From Adineta vaga (taxonomy: Eukaryota; Rotifera), in assembly GCA_021613535.1 (NCBI GenBank), contig CP075495.1, positions 6,510,001 through 6,574,000 of the forward strand: a stretch of DNA of 64,000 nt, read 5' to 3'. The translations under genes and the position numbers were made by a program. Positions 1 to 12,900 of this stretch are shown here, in pieces; positions within the stretch are counted from its first letter, which is position 1; each line of letters starts with the position of its first letter. The notes under the pieces were generated by a model, which ran no database searches, had not been told where the DNA came from, and saw nothing but the letters and a program-made list of their open reading frames with translations.

Positions 1-688
1 GAGCATAGTTATTTGCAGCATCTTCTTTACCTGAGATTAATTGTTCAGGATGAAATAATTTGGCATAAGGACCTCGTCGAATTTCATCTAACAGAAAATA
101 ACAAACATCTAATTATCAATCCGTTTCGCTACTCAATATTTACCAATTACTGATGGTTCAAGATCAATAAAAACGGCTCGAGGTACATATTGACCAGTTC
201 CTTAAATCAAAGTCATTCTTTTTTCTTTACATCATGATTATACAAAATCTTCTTACCTGTTTCACTGAAAAATGTACTAAATGATGTTTCCTTTGAATCT
301 ATACGATAAAATGTCATGTAATGATTTATATATATACAACAAGAGAACTATTCACAAACCTGAAATGGATTCTGAAAATGAAAAGACAAAAAATAAATTC
401 AATGATATAATCAATCTTTTTTCTCTTACTGATAATATGACTATTATCTCGTTCTTTACTGAATGTTCCATCAGGTTCAATACCATGTTCAAGACAATAT
501 AATTCCCAACATGCATTACCAATTTGAACACCTATCATACGTATGTATACATATTTATCTTAGTAATAAATCTAATGAACAATAATTACCTGCTTGACCA
601 ACATGAATACTAATACATTCTCGCTAGATAAAAGAAAATTTTCAAATTGTAATCAAATAAATTAGTATTTATAACATTTACATACCAT
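1..688 (-). CDS. TUBA: alpha-tubulin, N-terminal part (gene runs off the left edge)
   Basis: Alpha-tubulin, a GTP-binding subunit of microtubules. Exons on the minus strand: 686-688 (the ATG alone), 590-623, 430-531, 257-298, 144-200 and <1-87. The start reads [13 protein letters not shown], followed by [39 protein letters not shown] and [19 protein letters not shown], all matching the alpha-tubulin N-terminal GTPase domain. The MREC N-terminus is the known tubulin autoregulation signal. An intron directly after the start codon is common in animal alpha-tubulins and fixes the start here. The loop after PDG is divergent ([17 protein letters not shown] instead of the usual MPSDKTIGGGDD type), so this may be a variant isotype. 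The rest of the gene lies outside the window. Confidence 0.93.
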
Positions 689-1554
689 TTTGATGCTGAC
701 CGTGAATAATCAAATAGGGTAAAGGAAGCGGATACGAGTACAGAAGAAAAAAGAATGATATTTGCTCGATTGCCTGTCTATACCAAATGATAGATAGAAC
801 GGCGACTACTATTCTCTCTTTACAATCGTTGTCTCTACTTGATGTACATTTTCTTCGTCTTAGTTTTCTCTTCTTTCTTGCTACCCACATCTTTTTTTTC
901 TTTTTTTTTTTGCTTATTAATATTCTGTTTGGTTGCTTGTGCACAATAGATAGATAGACGATGGTACATGTCTCTTATTTGGCTGCCCTTCTCATTTCTT
1001 CTTCCTTCCCTTATCCTTATTCATCCAATCCCAATGTCGACAGATTTAGTCTGTTCGATGAGGAAAGAAGAAGAAGAAAAAAACACAACAAATCTTATGA
1101 TAATATTACATCCCATGATTTCTCCGAAGGCTAACTGAATCATTATCATTGATAATTGTTCAATATTCCAAATACAAAGAATTCAACAGACCGAAAAAAG
1201 GACGTTGTTTGTTTTAAAAAACACACGCATACACACGCACACGATAGATATACACATAAAAAAGAAAGAAAGAAAGAACCGAATAAAGTGACAGAAAATA
1301 TAACAAACAACACTCAAAAAAAAAGATGAAGCAAGCGCACATCGGAGAGGGAGATATAACATAAACGAACAAAAAAAATGACCAGATCTATATAGTTAAG
1401 ACATTGAATATCAAAGATTTCAGCATATATGTATTTATTTTGTTTTTCTTTTTTCTAAAAAACTATACTTTTTGTAATTTGGCTTTTGTTAGATATCCGT
1501 ACTTTTTTTTTATTCTTTTTACTCTCCCTCTCTCTATGTACAACAAGCACAAAA
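689..1554. other. intergenic region between alpha-tubulin and CNOT3
   Basis: 5' flank of alpha-tubulin (minus) and 3' flank of CNOT3 (minus). It holds poly-T and poly-A runs and a short AAAG-type repeat near 1260-1277. I see no supported gene. Confidence 0.6.
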
Positions 1555-4500
1555 TCAAAATTCGCGATCTTCCAAAAATTTATATTCAAATACAAAATTG
1601 TCTCGTTTCCGTGTTTGCCAACGTTCATAATCGAAAAATATATATGTGCCCTAAAATAAAACTTTAAGTCAAAGAAAAGAATAAGAATATTATGTTACTT
1701 GTTCATAATCATCTGTGATAGTTTTGGGTTCTTCATGTCGTTGAAACCACATCATATGTTTCGTATGGAAACGCCATGATTGTCGTTTCAATGCTTTCGC
1801 AGCTAAATATTGTGCTCGAGTTCCCTAGAAATTCAAACGAATAATAGTAGATTATCTTTTGATCGTATGTTTTTGTTTATACCTCCATGTAATAAAAAAC
1901 AAAAAATAGCGTATCAGGTGCTAAACGATAATAAAATTCTGGTGTATCACTACCAGCTGGTGGTGTTTGAGGATAGTATGAAATAATTTGAGAATTTGGA
2001 AGTGGACTTCTTCCATAGATACGATTCGCATTTGTTCTTTAGAAATAAAAAAAGAAAGATTATATATTTCGTTTGATAATATATATAAGATAGATATATA
2101 CCTTTGTCGTTCTGATTCTAATAATGATGGTAATTTTGCATAAGCTGAATTCAATCGATTGAGCATCCGTGTTTCTGCTGATGTTAAAGGTACACGATTG
2201 GTTTGGATCGATGGTGAATTGGATGATGTTAATAAATACCGAAGTGAATGATGATCAGGTAATTGACCAATAACACCACTGTTTGGTGATGAAAGATCTG
2301 TTAAATTATTAGTAGATAAAAATGATGTTGCTGACGATGATGATGATAGATTCGGGAGATTTGGGAAAGTATTATTATCAAGTAATGAATGTCCATCTGA
2401 AGAACCATTAGTCATTAATGATGTTGGTGGATTTACTGAACGATCATTATCAGATATTGGACGAGAAAGTAATGACGTTTGTGGTGAATTCATTGCTGTT
2501 GTTGAATCATGAGATGATGATGATGTTGTTGATGTTATATCATGAGGAATGTTTGAAGTTGGTAAAGTTGATCCTGGCCCTGAATATAACGATGATGGAA
2601 TTGTTGTACCATTAGCTAATGTTAATGTTGATGAAGTTGGTGCACTGATTTGTGAGATATTATTGAGAATATGCTGATTTAAAGTACCTAAACCATATGA
2701 AAAATGAAATATTAATCGAATATCAAATTTTATTTAAAAAAAAGCTTGTATACCTGTACGTTCATTGTTAGCTAATAAAGAGGGTGGATGAGAATTATTT
2801 GATGATGAACTAGTAGCTGTTATTGCTGATGACGATACTGATTGATTCGGTGTTGTACTATTAGTTGAATCGTTATTATTGATCGATGTTTGTCGTGACA
2901 TTTGTTTTGTTAATGGTGAAAGTATACTTGATTGTTTGGATGTTGATGTACTATTTGCAGTTGTTGGCGTTGATGGTAAAGTATTTTGTGAGACAATTGT
3001 TGAATACTGTAAAACAGGTTGAGTAGTTGTGGCTGTTGTTGTTGTTGTTGTTGTTGGATAAGTAAAATGTGGTGGTGCACTTGCTGAAAGTACAGGTGCT
3101 GATGACAGAGGTGTTTTGCTCGTTGATGAAACAACATTGGGTGATTGCTGATGCAATGTCGGATTTTTCGGTGATGATGCATGAGACGTACTTGTTGTTG
3201 ATGAACCATTGGCACCAGAATTTGTTCTAGATTATTTTAAAAAAACAAAAGAAAAAGATTGTTTATTTATTAAGATATTGATTTGCAGAATTCAAATACC
3301 GATTACGTTGCGATTGATTATCTTCTGATTCTGATTTATTTCGTTTTCGGTCATCGACTAATGATAGCACTTGCACTTGGTGAACTCGGTTGAGTTGATG
3401 ATGGTGTTGTTAAACCCAACACTGATTCACTATCACCATAATTCGAATTTGTAGTTGAAATCGGTGTACGTTCAGATCTATTTTAAACAACAAAATTACA
3501 GTTCTCTTCTTTAATAATTCGATTAAAAATCTCTTACGAATTATTTATTATTGAATATGAATGTAAACTTAATGATGTTGCACCGAGATCCAATAATGTA
3601 GTTGTATTTGAATTTAAACTACCACTCGTACCATTCAATAAGGATGAAGAATGAGGTTGCGTTGTTGGTACAGCAATAACTGGTGCTATACTTGTTAATA
3701 AATTGTCTAAATCAATTTCTTCATACATGGATTCATTTTCTTTGAAATCTGATTCTTGATTTGATTCAATATAATATTCGACATCCGCTCGTAAATTATG
3801 AATTGGTTTCACATCAAGTGCTTCATTATCAATAGCACGTAGAATTTTTTCCAACGATTCAATATGAAATTTATGTCTTTCAATTGAATGTCTTGTATCT
3901 TCCAGACGTTCTTGTTTCTAAAGAGAAGAACATTGTATAACAAAAACTTCTATTGATCAACTTACATCTTTATCTGATTTTTTCTTCTTCAAAGATGCAG
4001 ATAAAGTTTCAATATCTGCTTCGAATTTATCAATCTGAATATTTAATTCTTGTATCGCTTCCTAACAAGATACAGATGATAAATATATATATATTTTTTT
4101 CTCTATGAATTTCCATCTACCGTAATCCATTGTGTACATTCTTCTTTTTCTTTCTCTTGTGGATCAAGTTTTTGTCCAGCTCCTAGACCTTCTTTGCTAT
4201 ATGCTTTAGTTTTTGTTTCTCTTTCAACTACTTTAAATCTTTCCATTTGCTAGAAAATATAAATATACAAGTTTTGTTTTGTTTTTTCTTAATAATTTTC
4301 GAATAACAAACTTGTTCGATATTTTTTCTTGCTTCTTGCAATTGCTTTTTGTCTTTGATCTCTGTTGATGACATCCATGCTTTAATTTGATCACGTAAAC
4401 GTTGTAATTTTTTTATTTCTTTTTTCAATTCTTGTTCATATTTATCTTTCTGATTATGATTAGGTGCTGTATGAACCTAGATGAATTATTACAAAACAAA

Positions 4501-4695
4501 GTTACTTTTCTCGTTTTCTTTGTTGTAAAAAAAATGTCTGTTTTTATTTCTACCTTTTGCCAAATATCTTCAAATGTTTCAACACCTTCTGCTACTTTTT
4601 TTAAACAACGTTCAATTTCTCCTGCAAAAAGAATAGTTTGAAAATCGATCTTTTTGAATGAATAATTTACCGTGTAGTTTTCTCCTATCACCCAT
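1555..4695 (-). CDS. CNOT3: CCR4-NOT transcription complex subunit 3 (NOT3), with one frame break
   Basis: Scaffold subunit of the CCR4-NOT deadenylase complex, which drives cytoplasmic mRNA decay. Exons (minus): 4671-4695, 4554-4621, 4312-4476, 4121-4249, 3966-4061, 3538-3917, 3300-3477, 2754-3226, 2102-2687, 1883-2036, 1699-1824, 1555-1650. The start ([18 protein letters not shown]) and the coiled NOT3 N-domain ([36 protein letters not shown]) are near-canonical. A Ser/Thr/Gln-rich linker follows. The C-terminal NOT-box is complete ([20 protein letters not shown], then [11 protein letters not shown], ending [10 protein letters not shown]). Length is about 820 residues, close to the family. 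In exon 3300-3477 the frame set by the upstream exons runs into TGA near 3350, while the downstream frame is fixed by exon 2754-3226: exactly one surplus base, discussed as a finding. Confidence 0.93.
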
Positions 4696-4924
4696 TTGAA
4701 ATTGTTGAATTTATTTTCAATAATAGTATTAATAAAGAAAAGACACATAGAACACGATGGAAAACCTTCTTCTCTTCAAACTTGCTAAAGTGATAAGACT
4801 GTAAAATAATCTCTACAAAAATAAATAAATTTCTTTTTTTTTCAATATTGTTTATTATTATATGAAAGATTGCAGAAATTGTGCGAAATAAATAAACAAA
4901 AAAACACATAGCGAATGCAGAATA

Positions 4925-4980
4925 GGCGCGCCCGGTTGGACGAGTCACCAACCGATCGGCCTGATGACTCAGTGAGTCAT
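4925..4980. promoter_or_regulatory. GC-rich cluster of palindromes upstream of CNOT3
   Basis: Within 56 bp are the 8-mer palindrome GGCGCGCC (4925-4932), a 6-bp stem GGTTGG/CCAACC (4934-4939 and 4948-4953), the palindrome CCGATCGG (4952-4959), and a 17-nt inverted repeat, ATGACTCA-G-TGAGTCAT (4964-4980). The last contains two overlapping AP-1-type TGASTCA sites. The GC content contrasts strongly with the AT-rich surroundings. The cluster lies about 230-290 bp upstream of the CNOT3 start codon, so a promoter or 5' UTR role is likely, but no binding factor is demonstrated. Confidence 0.45.
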
Positions 4981-6306
4981 ACATCGAAAGAAAAACATGT
5001 TTTTCAACAAATCATATATTACCGACACAGAGGTCGTAGAAAAACATCGCATTCAATATATATTGCATCATGAAATTCTTGCGTAAAAATGACTAAAGAA
5101 ATCTTTTTTTTAACATTTCGAAATTAAAAGTTGTTTTTTCAAACAAATAACCGTTGGCATAGATTGCAGTGTTCATAGTAACGGTTTTTCATTAATAAGA
5201 AAATATAAGCAACTGTCTCGAAATTGTTCAGTTACTCTAATTTGAAAAAGAAAGAAAAGTCAATCTTCATTATGAAATTTCTCACATACTCAAATGACCT
5301 AGTTTTAAGACAGACTACCTATATATTGATATGCTTGATTGAAATTTATGGGCGGATGAAATTTGTTTCAATTATAGTGTACTATTCGTTTTATTCGAAC
5401 GAATACTGTCCGTTAGATTGAGCAAAGATTCCACAATGATAAAAATAATCATATACAAATATTCAAAAACAAAACCTAACTGCTAGACATTGTTCTTTTC
5501 TTTAATTAACAGAGAAAGGAAATCTATCTGCATACGTAATAATGTGTTAACCGCGCGCTTCATAAAAAAAAGCAACAATAAGAGAAGAAAAAGAAGAAGA
5601 AGAAAAAGATATAAACGGTGTTTATATGAACGATGACCCATTCAATTAGATGGGTGTTGTCGGCTCTCTTATGGACTGATTAGTCGATATCTAACATGAC
5701 TTGTGACACAAGAGAGTGAATTGAGTATATATTGTGTGAAAGATGTTTCCGGTTAAACATCACTCCCTTCTTTTTCTTTCTTGCTTTCCTTGATTTTTCG
5801 TTGTCTATGTGTGAGTTAAATTTTTGATCTTTACTCTTTGTCGGCAATCGACAGGTATCGATTGATGTTTTAAATAGCAGACTAATTAACGAATAAAAAG
5901 AAAACAAAGTTATATTTGTAATTTTTTAAAATTTGTTCAGAGACATAACCGATAACACGGTATTTTATGTTTTGTCCTTTTCTTTTTTGTAACGTAATTC
6001 AAAAATAACGATCATTCAAATTTTATTATTAGCTACGATGGTTTCATCAGTATATGAAATTCGTTAATTTCTCCAACGATAATACTATATAGCCCTTATA
6101 AACGTACAGTTTGATTTAAATCCATACTAAGAGAAGAAGGAAAAAAAAGATTGTCACATGAAAATTTATCTTATCTATCGAGGTTTATCATGATCATTCG
6201 TTAAAGATAGAGCCAATTTTCCTCCTCTTCTTCTCTCTCTCTCTCTTTTTCCTTCTGCCACGTGATTTAACCAATCGTGTTCATTGAATATCCGCGGCCT
6301 ATTCAT

Positions 6307-6324
6307 TCTCTCTCTCTCTCTCTC
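6307..6324. repeat. (TC)n microsatellite
   Basis: Dinucleotide TC run upstream of the WEE1 start codon; a second CT run lies at about 6232-6246. Confidence 0.8.
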
Positions 6325-6422
6325 ATTTCTCTCCGTACGTATATTGTGGTAGATCGTTTTTCACGTTACGTTCATTTCATCTCTTTTATTCATCATCTAA
6401 TCCACTTCAGATACAGCACATC

Positions 6423-8504
6423 ATGCCTAAATCAGCATCTCATCGTTATTCAACAGATAAATCATCACCAATATATCTTCGTCCAAGAAAACTATTTGTT
6501 GATGATGACACTGCTGATAATGATCTAAATATAAGAAATTCAAAATCATCGAATCATATTATAACAACAGCATTAGCTCGATTAACAACACGCACACCAC
6601 CATCTTCATCATCCCATCACACAGTTGTCATTAGAACAACAGTACAACAAACACCTTTATCTGCAAATAGAAAATTACAAATGATTGATGTCAATGTTTG
6701 TCAACAAGAAAATCATTTTTCAATAAAACGTATCAAACGACAAACATTAAATACTTGTTCACCAATATTCAATAAATCGACGCCAGTTCCCATTCGTCGA
6801 GTAAGAAATAGGATTTGAGAGAGATAAAATATTATAGATAATCAATTTAATTCTATTTAGGAATGTAATGTCAATCCGTTTATGACATTAAATTCAACAA
6901 ATGAAAGTAAACCACAGAAAAGAAAACGTTCATCATTAAAACAAATGTATGTTTCTTATAAGCATAGAAGAAAGTTCTTTTTATCTAATTGAAATATTTT
7001 TAGAATTTTTGATGAAGAAAATCTGGAAGAAAATTATCGAAGAAAAAAAGTAAACTTTTTTTTTCTAGTTTTATTCATTCCATTATTTTGTTTATTATTG
7101 AATAGCGTTTAGCTTTAAAACAATGTAATGTTCGTCGATTTAACGAAGAATTTCATACACAATCTCTACTGGGTTCGGGAGAATTTGGTAATGTCTATCT
7201 ATGTGTCAATCGTCTTGATGGTTGTGCATATGCAATAAAAAAATCTAAACGTCCAATTGCCGGTAGTTCATTTGAGTATGTTGAACAACTATCTTTATCA
7301 TTGTATTGAAATTAATTTATTTGTTTTATGTACAATTAGAATGCTCGCTTGGAAAGAAGTATGTGCTCAAGCTGTGCTTAAACATCAAAATATTCTTCAA
7401 TATTACTCAGCATGGGCAGAAGATGATCATATGTATATTCAAAGTGAATTTTGTAATGGTAGGTATAAGATTAATCCCATATGTTTCACATATGTCTTGT
7501 TCACACCTAATTTGTATTCTAATATGAATGTGTGAATTCATGATTTTCGTCTTTTTTCAGGAGGAAATCTAGCTGAACGTATACGTGATAATCATCATCG
7601 AAATTGTTATATGGATGAAAAAGTTTTACAAAAAATTCTATTACATATTGCAAATGGTTTGGCATTTATTCATTCGAAAAATTTAGTCCATCTAGATATC
7701 AAACCAGATAATATATTTATTTCTATTAATGAAGAATTAATGTCAGAAAAAAATCTTATTTATAAAATTGGTGATTTAGGACATGTGACAGATATTTATG
7801 ATCCATTTGTTGAAGAAGGTGATTCAAGATATTTAGCAAGAGAAGTTCTTCAACAAAAATATCAATGTTTACCAAAAGCAGATATCTTTTCATTAGCATT
7901 GACAATATTTGTAGCGGTAAGTAATGATGACGTAAGCATTTATTTTCATAATGATATTTTCGATTTGCTTTTCCAGGGTACAAATAGTATACTTCCTAAA
8001 AATGGTGACGAATGGGATCGAATACGTGATGGAAAATTACCAGAAATAAAACATTGTTCAGATGCATTTAATAATTTACTTCTTGTAAGATTAAGTTTTC
8101 CTTTTCTTTTATAATTCATTTTATTTTTATCATTGTTTGAATAGACGATGATCAAGCCTGATGTTAGTGAACGACCATCATCATCTGATTTAGCTGAACA
8201 TCCAGTAGTATCACCTGTGAGTGAACGTACGAAAATTGAATTATTCGATGAATTACAAGAAGAACAAAGAAAAAATTCTGTTTTAACAAAGTAAATTCGA
8301 TTGATTATCTCAAAATACAAAATCAAACATTAATTTTATTTTCATAGGAAACTTCTTGATTACATGCTGTTAGCTAATGAACTTGAACGTGTATGTTCTC
8401 AAATCCGTGCTGTTGATATGAATAAATCTCCTATTCCAACATCACCATCGCCATTACAACGTTCAAGTAGTGTTAGTGATATTCGAATAACATCAGTAGT
8501 ATGA
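6423..8504 (+). CDS. WEE1: Wee1-like protein kinase
   Basis: Nuclear kinase that phosphorylates the inhibitory tyrosine of CDK1 and delays mitosis. Exons: 6423-6800, 6861-6946, 7004-7049, 7106-7275, 7340-7458, 7561-7916, 7977-8084, 8145-8290, 8348-8504; 521 residues. The first ~170 residues are low-complexity and basic. The kinase domain then shows the glycine loop GSGEFGNVY (~193), catalytic Lys in AIKKSK (~215), YYSAWAEDDHMYIQSEFCNGG, HLDIKPDN and KIGDLGHVT, with DLG in place of DFG as is typical of Wee1/Myt1. EEGDSRYLA and LPKADIFSLALT follow. There is no membrane segment after the kinase domain, which favours Wee1 over Myt1. A polyadenylation signal AATAAA lies at 8530-8535. The ATG is the first in frame. 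Confidence 0.95.
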
Positions 8505-8921
8505 CGATAGACAAACAGATATGTATATAAATAAACAAAACACAATCAAGAGTATTTTCTTTTCTTGTTTAACTTATTTTTGCCCAAAAGAAAAACTTCT
8601 ATAATTATTTTTTTTGTCAAATTTGGTCAAATAAGAATTAATTCTATTGAGAATTCCAAAGAAAAGAAGAAATAATACGATTTTAACTTTGTTCTGATAC
8701 GTATGAGTGTGTGTGTCTGAATTTTACTCTTTTATCTTTCTTTGTTCAATTTGTTACTCTTCATGTATATTATTTCGTCTTCCTTAATGCCATTAATCAA
8801 TTGATGTACAGACTGTTTTTAACTATGTTACTCGTATCCGTTCCATTGTTTAACAAAACAAAAACAAATGTGTGTGAAAAAAAATGAACGAATTGTTATC
8901 TGTGTCTTTTTTCTTCTACTA

Positions 8922-8953
<32 letters not shown>

Positions 8954-9925
8954 GTTCGGAATCGATTTTCTTCTATGAAGATAATCAAGCTATTTTCTTT
9001 CTTATTGATGTTCATTGTTTTTCTCTCTTTCTCTTTTTTCTCCTATGCTGATTATTATCTAGATGATATTATGTATACACCTGTGACACTTGGTTCTTTC
9101 TCTATATATTTCTTGTTGTTCTTTTTTTTGGCTCTTGAAAAATCATTGGAATAAAGGTTAAAGAAAGGTTTACATCCTAATGTATGAAAGCAATATTCAG
9201 AACACTTTTTCGAGATTTGTTATACGAAGCCATTGATTAATGAATGTATTGTTGTACTTGCTGTTTTTTTAGATTTATGCAAGTTAAGATATAGTAATAT
9301 TTACATACAACTGAAATGATTTCATTAATTAGACGGCGTTCATTTACATAATTTCATACCGGAGGAATGTTTGCTATTATTTAGTAATTTGTGATAATAA
9401 TTAGGAAAATGATTTCAATTCTTGAAATCAATGTATGAAAACTTCATTTCTTTCGGAAGTAAAAGCAATTTGAATACTATAGCGACATCTAGAGAAAAAC
9501 GAATAGTGTATTGATTCTATATAGTCAAAGAATTTTGTCTTAGTTTAATATTGACGAAGAGAGAATCATATTCGAGATTGAGTTATAATCAATATTGAAA
9601 AAAAACTTAAATGTCTGTATTTTTATTCGTAAGATAAGAATAGAGGACGCTTTTGCAAAGTAAGAAAAAACGTCTGACAACTATTGGTGTAAGAAAATAT
9701 CCATTAATAAAGGACTTTGACAAGTTTTTGTTTTGCCTTTTATTTAGGTAATACGAAAAAAAATTTATTTCCTAACTATCATTTTTCGTACTTTTAGATA
9801 TTTTACTGTTTCTAGTTATGCTAGAATTTGTTTAATTGTATTGTACACTGTAGATATAGAAGTAAATATTCTTTACGGAGTTACTTCAAGTTTGAAAGTA
9901 TTTTCGTAATTTCAATTTAGATTTG
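8505..9925. other. intergenic region WEE1 / UPF2
   Basis: WEE1 3' UTR with AATAAA at 8530-8535, then AT-rich sequence with a long CT microsatellite at 8922-8948. Just before the UPF2 start, TTTCAATTTAG ending at 9920 looks like a 3' splice site, so UPF2 may have a 5' UTR intron. No other gene seen. Confidence 0.55.
8922..8948. repeat. (TC)n microsatellite
   Basis: Uninterrupted TC dinucleotide run of about 27 bp in the WEE1-UPF2 intergenic region. Confidence 0.85.
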
Positions 9926-12900
9926 ATGAGTAATCGATCTAATACTCGTTGGGGTGCTCGACAACCACCACGTCGCGGGGGTGGCAATGGTGGTGGAGGT
10001 TACGATCAAAATTATGATGATTATAGTTACGGTCATCAAAATTATTCAGCCACTGGTTTCAATTATGATCCATATGATCAATCACAATCAAGTTATGATC
10101 GTAGTTCAACATCATCAAAACGTTATTCATCGAATCGAAATAATTATGAAGGAGGAAATTATCATTATAATCCTCCACCACGGCATGCAAAAGGAAATTT
10201 TGTAGAAAATAATAATCAGAATCAGAATCAGAACTATACTAACAAATCAAATACATCAGTAACAAAGAAGCCAACAAAAAAACAAGAATCGGAGCCAACG
10301 ACTCCATTGCCAACTAAAGAAGAAGAAACGGCAATCGGTAAATATTTTGTTCTAATTTTAGAATCTACACTATCACTTTTTGTTTCGTAGAAACACCATC
10401 TCCTCCATCGAAATCAATCGATGAATCAGCAGTTGTCACTCCAATCATCGAAGATTCTAAACCAATTGAAACACCAGTTGAAGAAACACCAGTAGCCGAA
10501 CCACCACCAGAAGAAAATCTTGATTTAATTCGTCAACAAATTACAAGTTATTTTAGTGAACGTCAAGATCGTTTGAAACAACGTCAGGAACTTCGTGAAC
10601 AAAATATTCAAGCTGAAAAAGTACGTCTAAATGCTGAACAACAACAACAAGCAATGACACGTTTAGATTCAAGTATTAAACGTATTCCACCATTTATTAA
10701 ACGTCTTCGAACATTAACTGAACAACAACGTGATGCACTTTGTCGTGATATGCAAGGATTAAATTTAACACGTTATATATCCGAAGTGGCAACCGCATTA
10801 ACCGAAGCGAAATTAAAAATGAGTGATGTATGGACATCAATCCAAATTTGTTCGTTTTTACATCAACGTTATCCAGATTTTTCTACGTCACTCTTTGAAA
10901 ATTGGTTAAGAGTTCTACAAAAAGAGACATTAAATGAAAATTTATCAAAAGTTCGTGTTGATTTAAGAATATATGCGGAATTAATTACTGTACATGTTTT
11001 ACCCATTCAACAATCAATCAATCATCTTTTAACAATCTTAACAGCGTTAATTAATAATGATAAAGATTTTTCCAATTTAAGTATTCTGATTAGTTTTTGT
11101 CGTGTATGTGGAGAAGATTATGCTGAAATATTTTCTAGTAAAATACGAAAATTAATCATTAAATTAGATGAAAATATTGAAGAAACAACAAAAAGTTCAT
11201 TTCATTCAAATGATTTAAAACATCAAATTCGACAGATGTTAGATGAATATTTTCAAAAATTATCGGTTTATCTAGTTGAAGAATATAAACAATTACAAAA
11301 ACAAGAACAATTAATGAAACGAAGCATGGAAGTAAGTTTAAAGTCAATGATGAATGAAAGGCGAATATGACTTATTCCTCTTTATCTTTCTTGTCTATTG
11401 AGATTTGTATAGATAATGAAAGAATTTTTATTTTTGGGTATTCTGTGATTGTATAATTTTATTATTCTGAGACTTTAAATTTATATGAATCGTTTATGTT
11501 TAGAATCGTGGTGAAATCAATCAAGAAATCAAGGATAAATATGAACAAGCGAATACAACATTTCAAAAATTATTACAAAATACAGAAACAATGGCTGATT
11601 TATTAGAACAAACAATGCCTGAATTGCCTATTGAAGGTTAGCTTTTTGTTTTTCAAAGAAAAAATTGCTCTTCTCAATTTGATCTTTATAATAAGAGAAT
11701 CGTTTCCCTTCGTTTTAGAAGTATCAAAAAAGACCAATGAACGTACTGGAATCGATTTTTATCTTCCTGGACGATCAGATGATGTAAATATTTAAATATT
11801 TTGAAACAATTATCAATTGTGTATTTATTAGGATCTTGGTGGAAATACAATGTGGGAAGATAGTGAAACAAAACAATTCTATGAGGAGATTCCTGATTTG
11901 AAACTTTTTCTTCCTCATTATGCATATCGTGAACCACTACCACCACCAACTCCAACAGCAACACCCGAAGGTGAATTGAATTTTTATATTTACAAAAAAA
12001 ACATTAGCATTGAGTTTTTGATTGTTCTCTCAAGAAACGGATACACTTGATTCTGTACAAATTGAACAAGAAATCGAAAAAGAAGCATTAGAAGTCACAT
12101 CATCAACAGCAGTTGATGTTGAAGAAGAAGATACAACATTAGCTGATATTGAAGGTAGGTTTTTTTCGTTAATGAAAGTTCTTCTTTTCTTTCACAAATG
12201 TCAATTGAACGATTGATTTTAGATGGACCTGAGGAAGATGTTGGAGCGAATAATATCAAATTAATTATGGATAATTTTATTACTCAATTACCTACATGTG
12301 TTAATCGTGAAATGATTGATAAAGTAAAATAAACTTTTCGTTAGAAAACAATTCTTCATTGTATATTTTCAGGCCGCTCGTGATTTTGCTACGAATTTAA
12401 ATACAAAACAAAATCGTAAACGATTAATTAAAGCTTTATATACAGTTCAACGTACATATTTGCATTTATTGCCATTCTATTCACGTTTAATAGCGGAATT
12501 AACTCCTGTTATGCCGGAAATTGGTAATGAATTAGTTCGTCTATTAAAAAATGAATTTCGTGCACATATTAAAAGAAAAGATCAAATCTATATTGAATCG
12601 AAAATCAAAACAGTCCGTTTTATTGGTGAATTGGTTAAATTTGGTGTGTTTCCTAAAACAGAAGCAATTAATTGTTTGAAAACATTATTAAGTGATTTTC
12701 GTCATCATAATATTGAAATGTGTTGTAATCTTTTGGAAACATGTGGACGATTTCTTTATCGTAGTCCCGATTGTCATCGACGAACAGAAATCATTCTCGT
12801 AAATGAATATATTCAAAAGATTTCTAATAAACATTTATTTCTTTTTTTGTTTTTCTTTACAGGAAATTTTAATGCGTAAAAAAGCCGTTTTAAATTTGGA

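Larger units (their letters stand above)
4696..6422. other. divergent intergenic region CNOT3 / WEE1
   Basis: Shared upstream region of two head-to-head genes. It contains the GC-rich palindrome cluster at 4925-4980, purine-rich AAG repeats near 5580-5610, and CT-rich tracts at about 6232-6246 and 6307-6324 just before the WEE1 start. No supported coding sequence. Confidence 0.6.

Noticed and set aside
4956-4995. CTGATGA followed by CGAAA, suggestive of a hammerhead ribozyme
   Set aside because: The bases between do not form a stem II that abuts GAAA, and no matching stem III with a cleavage site is present.
7756-7983. Minus-strand open frame overlapping the WEE1 kinase exons
   Set aside because: Shadow of the coding strand; the plus-strand frame carries all kinase motifs.
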